Shown here: piece by piece, positions 61,901-64,000 of the stretch
Layout of the letters: each line of letters starts with the position of its first letter
How positions within the stretch are numbered: the stretch's first letter is position 1
Source: Labilibaculum euxinicum
GTDB lineage: Bacteria; Bacteroidota; Bacteroidia; Bacteroidales; Marinifilaceae
Length of the DNA: 64,000 nucleotides
Assembly: GCF_009795715.1 (NCBI RefSeq)
Contig: NZ_WTCR01000006.1
Span: 1-64,000 of the forward strand
Direction of reading: 5' to 3'
Translations under genes and position numbers: made by a program
Notes under the pieces: model-generated
What the model saw: only the letters and a program-made list of their open reading frames with translations
Database searches by the model: none
Told to the model about the DNA's origin: nothing

Positions 61901-63759
61901 CAGTAAGCGATGCCTTTAATACGAATGTTGCCGCCGTTACTTATACCGTTAATTCATTACCCGGAGCTGTCAATCAAACTGTTGAGGTTTGGGAAGATAC
62001 TTTTGGAACAGGTCTGGCAACAGGGATAAATTTATTGGCTTATACTTCAATTATTTCAAGCAATTCAATATCGTGGTATGAAGATGCTTTGCATACAATT
62101 TCTGTATTAACTCCTGATAATGTAAGTGTAACAACAGGAGACAATTATTATGCCTTGGTAGATGATGGCAGTTGTCAAAACTCTGCAGTTTTAACATTTA
62201 CTGTTCGAAATCTGCCCGAAGCAAATGATTTGCTGGTTGAGTTATGTGAAGATCTATCGGGAAGTGGTTCATTGACATCCTACGATCTTTCAAAATTAGA
62301 GCCGGCAGTAAACAATGATCCGGGAACAGTTAAAGAATGGTTTTTTGATATGGCCTTGAGTTTGCCGGTTCCAAATCCTATGAATGCAGCCATTTCTAAC
62401 GGAGATAGTTTTTTTGTTCGCGTAAGTTTTGGCGCGGAGAGTAATGTTGGAAGAATTGATTTTACAATCAACTCCTTGCCTGATGCTCAAAACCATCAGG
62501 TCTTGTTATGCGAGGATGGTTTCAATTCCGGGCAGGTAAGAGGTGAAAATTTGAATAATTACTATTCTGATATTACAACATCAGTATCCAGTACTATTAT
62601 TTGGTATTATGAAGCAACTTATTCCAATCCTGTTTTAAATACACGAAATGTTCTTGTTTCAGACGGAGATGTATATTACGCCAGAGTTTGGGATGGTGTC
62701 TGCGAGAATTTTGCAGAGCTGTCATTTGATATTTTATCATTACCTCAAACCTCAACAGTAAACGAGGTAGTTTGTGAAGAGAGCTTTGGATCGTCCTCAT
62801 TGTCAGGAATAAACCTTACCGATTATAATTTGCAGGTGAGTAACGATCCTGCTGCAAATGTGCAATGGTTCGAAGATGACCAATTGAATATTCCTGTAGC
62901 GAATCCTGCGGGTGTAACTGTCTTTAATCAAAGCTCATATTATGCCCTTGCCACTAATGCGAGTTCTTGTGAAAATACCGGACGATTAAATTTCTTAGTC
63001 GACCCACTGCCGGAAGCAAATGATCTAAGTATAGAATTGTGTGAGGATGTTTTGGGAACAGGAGAGGTTGTGAATTATGACCTGACTGCGCTTAATAATC
63101 AGGTAACACCTGATGCCTCTGTTACAGTGGGTTGGTATGAAGATGTTGATTTACTCATTCCTGTATTGAATCCGCTTAAAATTTCACTTCGTTCCGGTGA
63201 AAGTTATTTCGCTAAAATAGAAAATGGATGTGTTAATTCCTCGGTGATTGATTTTACCGTTCATGATAGGCCATTTTTTGATTTAGGAATGGATACAACA
63301 ATATTTTACACCGAATCAAAAATATTATCTCCTTCAATAGATATTCGGTTTTTACCAGGCAATTATCTGTGGCAGGACGGTACAACGGCTTCAACCTATA
63401 CGGTTACTGAAGAAGGAAAGTACTTTTTGGAATATACAGATATGAACGGTTGTGTTGGGATGGATTCCATTCTGGTTTATGTCGATAGGTATCGGATATT
63501 TGTTCCAAATGCTTTTACCCCTGACGGAAATGGTGTTAATGATACTTTTGGACCATCAATCACAGGTGATATTGCAGGTGAAGATATTGAGATGTATATA
63601 TATAACCGTTGGGGTGAACTAATCTATACATTTACTGATTTGGGGCAGGGCTGGGATGGTACCTATAAAGGGAAGAAAGCAAATGTGGGAGTATATGTTT
63701 GGATCCTGATTGTTAATGGGAAAGCCCGCCAGGATGGCAATGTTTCTTTAATTCGATAA
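58996..63759 (+). CDS. Giant secreted repeat protein with gliding-motility type B C-terminal domain (T9SS cargo)
   Basis: A 1587-residue protein. Signal peptide (MKSVFRIVLFYLFLSSNLAFGQ), a propeller-like region (about 25-380), a PKD domain (about 385-457, WNFGDGTVL), 11 tandem modules of about 88 residues (459-1426) with the core (W/C)EDxxGxG...DL...W(Y/F)xD...V.NGxxFYV.V, and a type B sorting domain (about 1497-1587: VPNAFTPDGNGVNDTF, YNRWGELIYTF, GWDGTYKGK). Cys use alternates between modules. It is exported by the type IX system and likely surface-bound; adhesion or gliding is inferred. The frame opens at a GTG 9 nt upstream; ATG 58996 matches the signal. It is followed by porP/sprF after 1 nt. 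Confidence 0.92.
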   Translation: MKSVFRIVLFYLFLSSNLAFGQGQAGIWYFGENAGLDFNVTPSVALTDGSLNTEEGCSTVCTVQGDLLFYTDGVTVYNKNHAVMANGTGLDGNSSATQSSIIVQQPGSAILYYIFTVDAHQNALRNGLNYSIVDLSQNGGLGAVTVKNTVLYGSEVCEKVTAVKHANGTDFWVLMHPWDSRDFYAYQFTATGISTPVISTVGVRHNSDRKSAIGYMKTSPGGSKLAVAIYTQDRAELFDFNTASGVVSNPIQLNNYSTPYGIEFSPSGEFLYLSSFLGGNLYQFNISSNNQTTINGSAQIIGNGSWLYGALQLAPDNRIYMAKTNTDGTTGSLNLDVINNPDVAGAGANFVADSKNLSGRRCRLGLPNFVTSIFTLEFAYQFDCTGDNTEFTISSDLANISSATWNFGDGTVLTSNTSPFTVNHIYGTANIYNVNLEVSLISGGTDNVTQAVTIRSLPIVNDQSQSVWEDVQGTGIATGVDLTILEAAVNSTAGSTFTWYSDATLTSVVTDATNVTVTNGQQFWVEVNDGFCSNVAVVTYTVNTLPKALDQNITLCEDNYNTGIVSNIDLTLLEAAITNNNGFTVTWFHDLALTQPVINPNNRIVSNGEVFYAQVSTGTETSVATVTYTIETLPVGNDISVQIWEDSFGSGTASGVDLTSYNIQVAGSNNIVWYFDAALTNPIVNTTNLVVNDQDVFYAYIDNGSCLNRGSIKFTLRSSPIANDLNIDVCEDVFGGGIASDIDLLLLNGAINGGTTSSVSWFTDAAFLTPVATPSNVSVTNGQVFYVLVQSAGESNTATVIYKVLSSPIANNQSVVEFEDVSGSMTSLGVDLSFYNNMILGGQSNSIDWYLDAGLTNLVPDPTNQDVADGDVFYVLVSNGVCSNVATVDFSVVNTPIARDVFPVVCEDVAGTGNALVDLSLLENQINEGNGDAFAWYSDWPTEPNGLPTNAIPDPANVIAANGDRFFASVSDAFNTNVAAVTYTVNSLPGAVNQTVEVWEDTFGTGLATGINLLAYTSIISSNSISWYEDALHTISVLTPDNVSVTTGDNYYALVDDGSCQNSAVLTFTVRNLPEANDLLVELCEDLSGSGSLTSYDLSKLEPAVNNDPGTVKEWFFDMALSLPVPNPMNAAISNGDSFFVRVSFGAESNVGRIDFTINSLPDAQNHQVLLCEDGFNSGQVRGENLNNYYSDITTSVSSTIIWYYEATYSNPVLNTRNVLVSDGDVYYARVWDGVCENFAELSFDILSLPQTSTVNEVVCEESFGSSSLSGINLTDYNLQVSNDPAANVQWFEDDQLNIPVANPAGVTVFNQSSYYALATNASSCENTGRLNFLVDPLPEANDLSIELCEDVLGTGEVVNYDLTALNNQVTPDASVTVGWYEDVDLLIPVLNPLKISLRSGESYFAKIENGCVNSSVIDFTVHDRPFFDLGMDTTIFYTESKILSPSIDIRFLPGNYLWQDGTTASTYTVTEEGKYFLEYTDMNGCVGMDSILVYVDRYRIFVPNAFTPDGNGVNDTFGPSITGDIAGEDIEMYIYNRWGELIYTFTDLGQGWDGTYKGKKANVGVYVWILIVNGKARQDGNVSLIR
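60370..63273 (+). repeat. Eleven tandem about-88-codon modules inside the secreted protein gene
   Basis: Modules begin at 60370, 60634, 60898, 61156, 61420, 61684, 61963, 62218, 62482, 62746 and 63013, each ending in a (S/T)LP or S/T-P/R-P junction. They are diverged at DNA level, so the array is old or under diversifying selection rather than freshly amplified. Confidence 0.85.
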
Positions 63760-63760
63760 A

Positions 63761-64000
63761 ATGGTAAAATGGAGATTTATTTGTATTGTCTGTTGTTTGC
63801 TTTGGACTTCATTGGTCAAGGCTCAGGACGTTGAGTTCTCTCAGTTTTACGCAAACCGGCTTTATCTTAATCCTGCGTTTGCCGGATCAGAGTACGTTCC
63901 GACTTTAGGAATGTCTTATCGAAATCAGTGGCCTCAGAATAATCGTCCTTTTGTCACTTATAGTGCTTCTTACGATCAATTCGTTGATTTGATGAATGGT
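63761..64000 (+). CDS. PorP/SprF-family type IX secretion outer-membrane protein (5' part)
   Basis: Only the first 80 codons are in the window. Signal peptide (ending SLVKAQ), then the family hallmark DVEFSQFYANRLYLNPAFAGS, and YRNQWPQNNRPFVTYSASYDQFVD. PorP/SprF proteins are outer-membrane barrels that partner type B-domain cargo of the T9SS, as SprF does for SprB. It starts 1 nt after the stop of the giant cargo gene and clearly forms an operon with it. Truncated by the window edge. Confidence 0.93.
   Translation, partial: MVKWRFICIVCCLLWTSLVKAQDVEFSQFYANRLYLNPAFAGSEYVPTLGMSYRNQWPQNNRPFVTYSASYDQFVDLMNG

Noticed and set aside
60370-63273. Tandem DNA repeat prone to slippage in the cargo gene
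   Set aside because: The modules are repeated only at protein level; nucleotide identity between them is too low for slipped-strand variation.
1-64000. tRNA, rRNA, CRISPR arrays and metabolite riboswitches
   Set aside because: No cloverleaf, ribosomal core, regularly spaced repeats with spacers or known aptamer core was recognised by eye. A covariance search would be needed to exclude small RNAs.

Overview
The window is a low-GC chromosomal segment from a member of the Bacteroidota, probably a marine or anaerobic Marinilabiliales/Marinifilum-like lineage; that placement is inference from gene content, not a database match. The phylum assignment rests on a giant secreted protein with a gliding-motility (type B, CHU_C) C-terminal domain followed directly by a PorP/SprF gene, on families largely confined to this phylum (BT_3928-type DoxX/thioredoxin protein, DUF4159, HU-like/DUF4469 protein, PycTM), on the adjacent folP-cdaA pair, and on several promoters of the Bacteroidota TTG-N(20-23)-TAnnTTTG type. 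No rRNA, tRNA, CRISPR array, prophage or integrase was seen. Most of the window is ordinary chromosome in short convergent or divergent transcription units, many closed by clear intrinsic terminators.

Layout. 1-1.7 kb: a GIY-YIG protein bracketed by inverted repeats, in a cassette-like setting. 1.7-6.8 kb: an HU-like protein, a 23-bp tandem repeat, a metallophosphoesterase, a nitroreductase and a quinone-oxidoreductase-type dehydrogenase, with two identical 333-bp non-coding mobile elements (MITEs) 2.5 kb apart, each with target-site duplications. 6.9-9.8 kb: two secreted thioredoxin-fold proteins, then prephenate dehydratase behind two tandem phenylalanine-rich leader peptides, each followed by its own terminator, and a convergent pterin dehydratase. 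9.9-18.4 kb: a lipoprotein metallopeptidase candidate, a CPA2 antiporter with TrkA domains, a TPR protein, a Cys/Lys-rich exported protein divergent from a two-component system, YggS and a dihydroorotate-dehydrogenase-like protein. 18.4-31.7 kb: HEAT-like protein, lipoproteins, UvrA, an ECF sigma factor, an SPFH plus ribbon-helix-helix operon with a palindrome over its promoter, a PPi-type phosphofructokinase, DUF4159, RsmE, an HD-PycTM protein and an SdiA-regulated-like propeller. 31.7-53.6 kb: metallophosphoesterase/Omp85 fusion, a receiver protein, TopB, SixA-PPK1, YwbE, a 1490-residue secreted protein of unknown function, PrmA/TpiA/DoxX/DUF1599, FolP, CdaA and a TIGR01777 epimerase. 53.6-64 kb: a signalling cluster (hybrid sensor kinase whose H-box His is Asn, an NtrC-type sigma-54 activator, a receiver-like protein without the phospho-acceptor Asp, a small HTH protein) followed by the secreted repeat protein and PorP/SprF.

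The points most worth following are the double Phe attenuator of pheA, the MITE family with reconstructible empty sites, the degenerate phosphorelay next to the T9SS cargo/PorP pair, the alternating-cysteine architecture of that cargo, the Cys-rich protein/two-component locus with an 11-bp-phased direct repeat, and the SPFH-RHH operator. All assignments come from reading the sequence; no searches were run.
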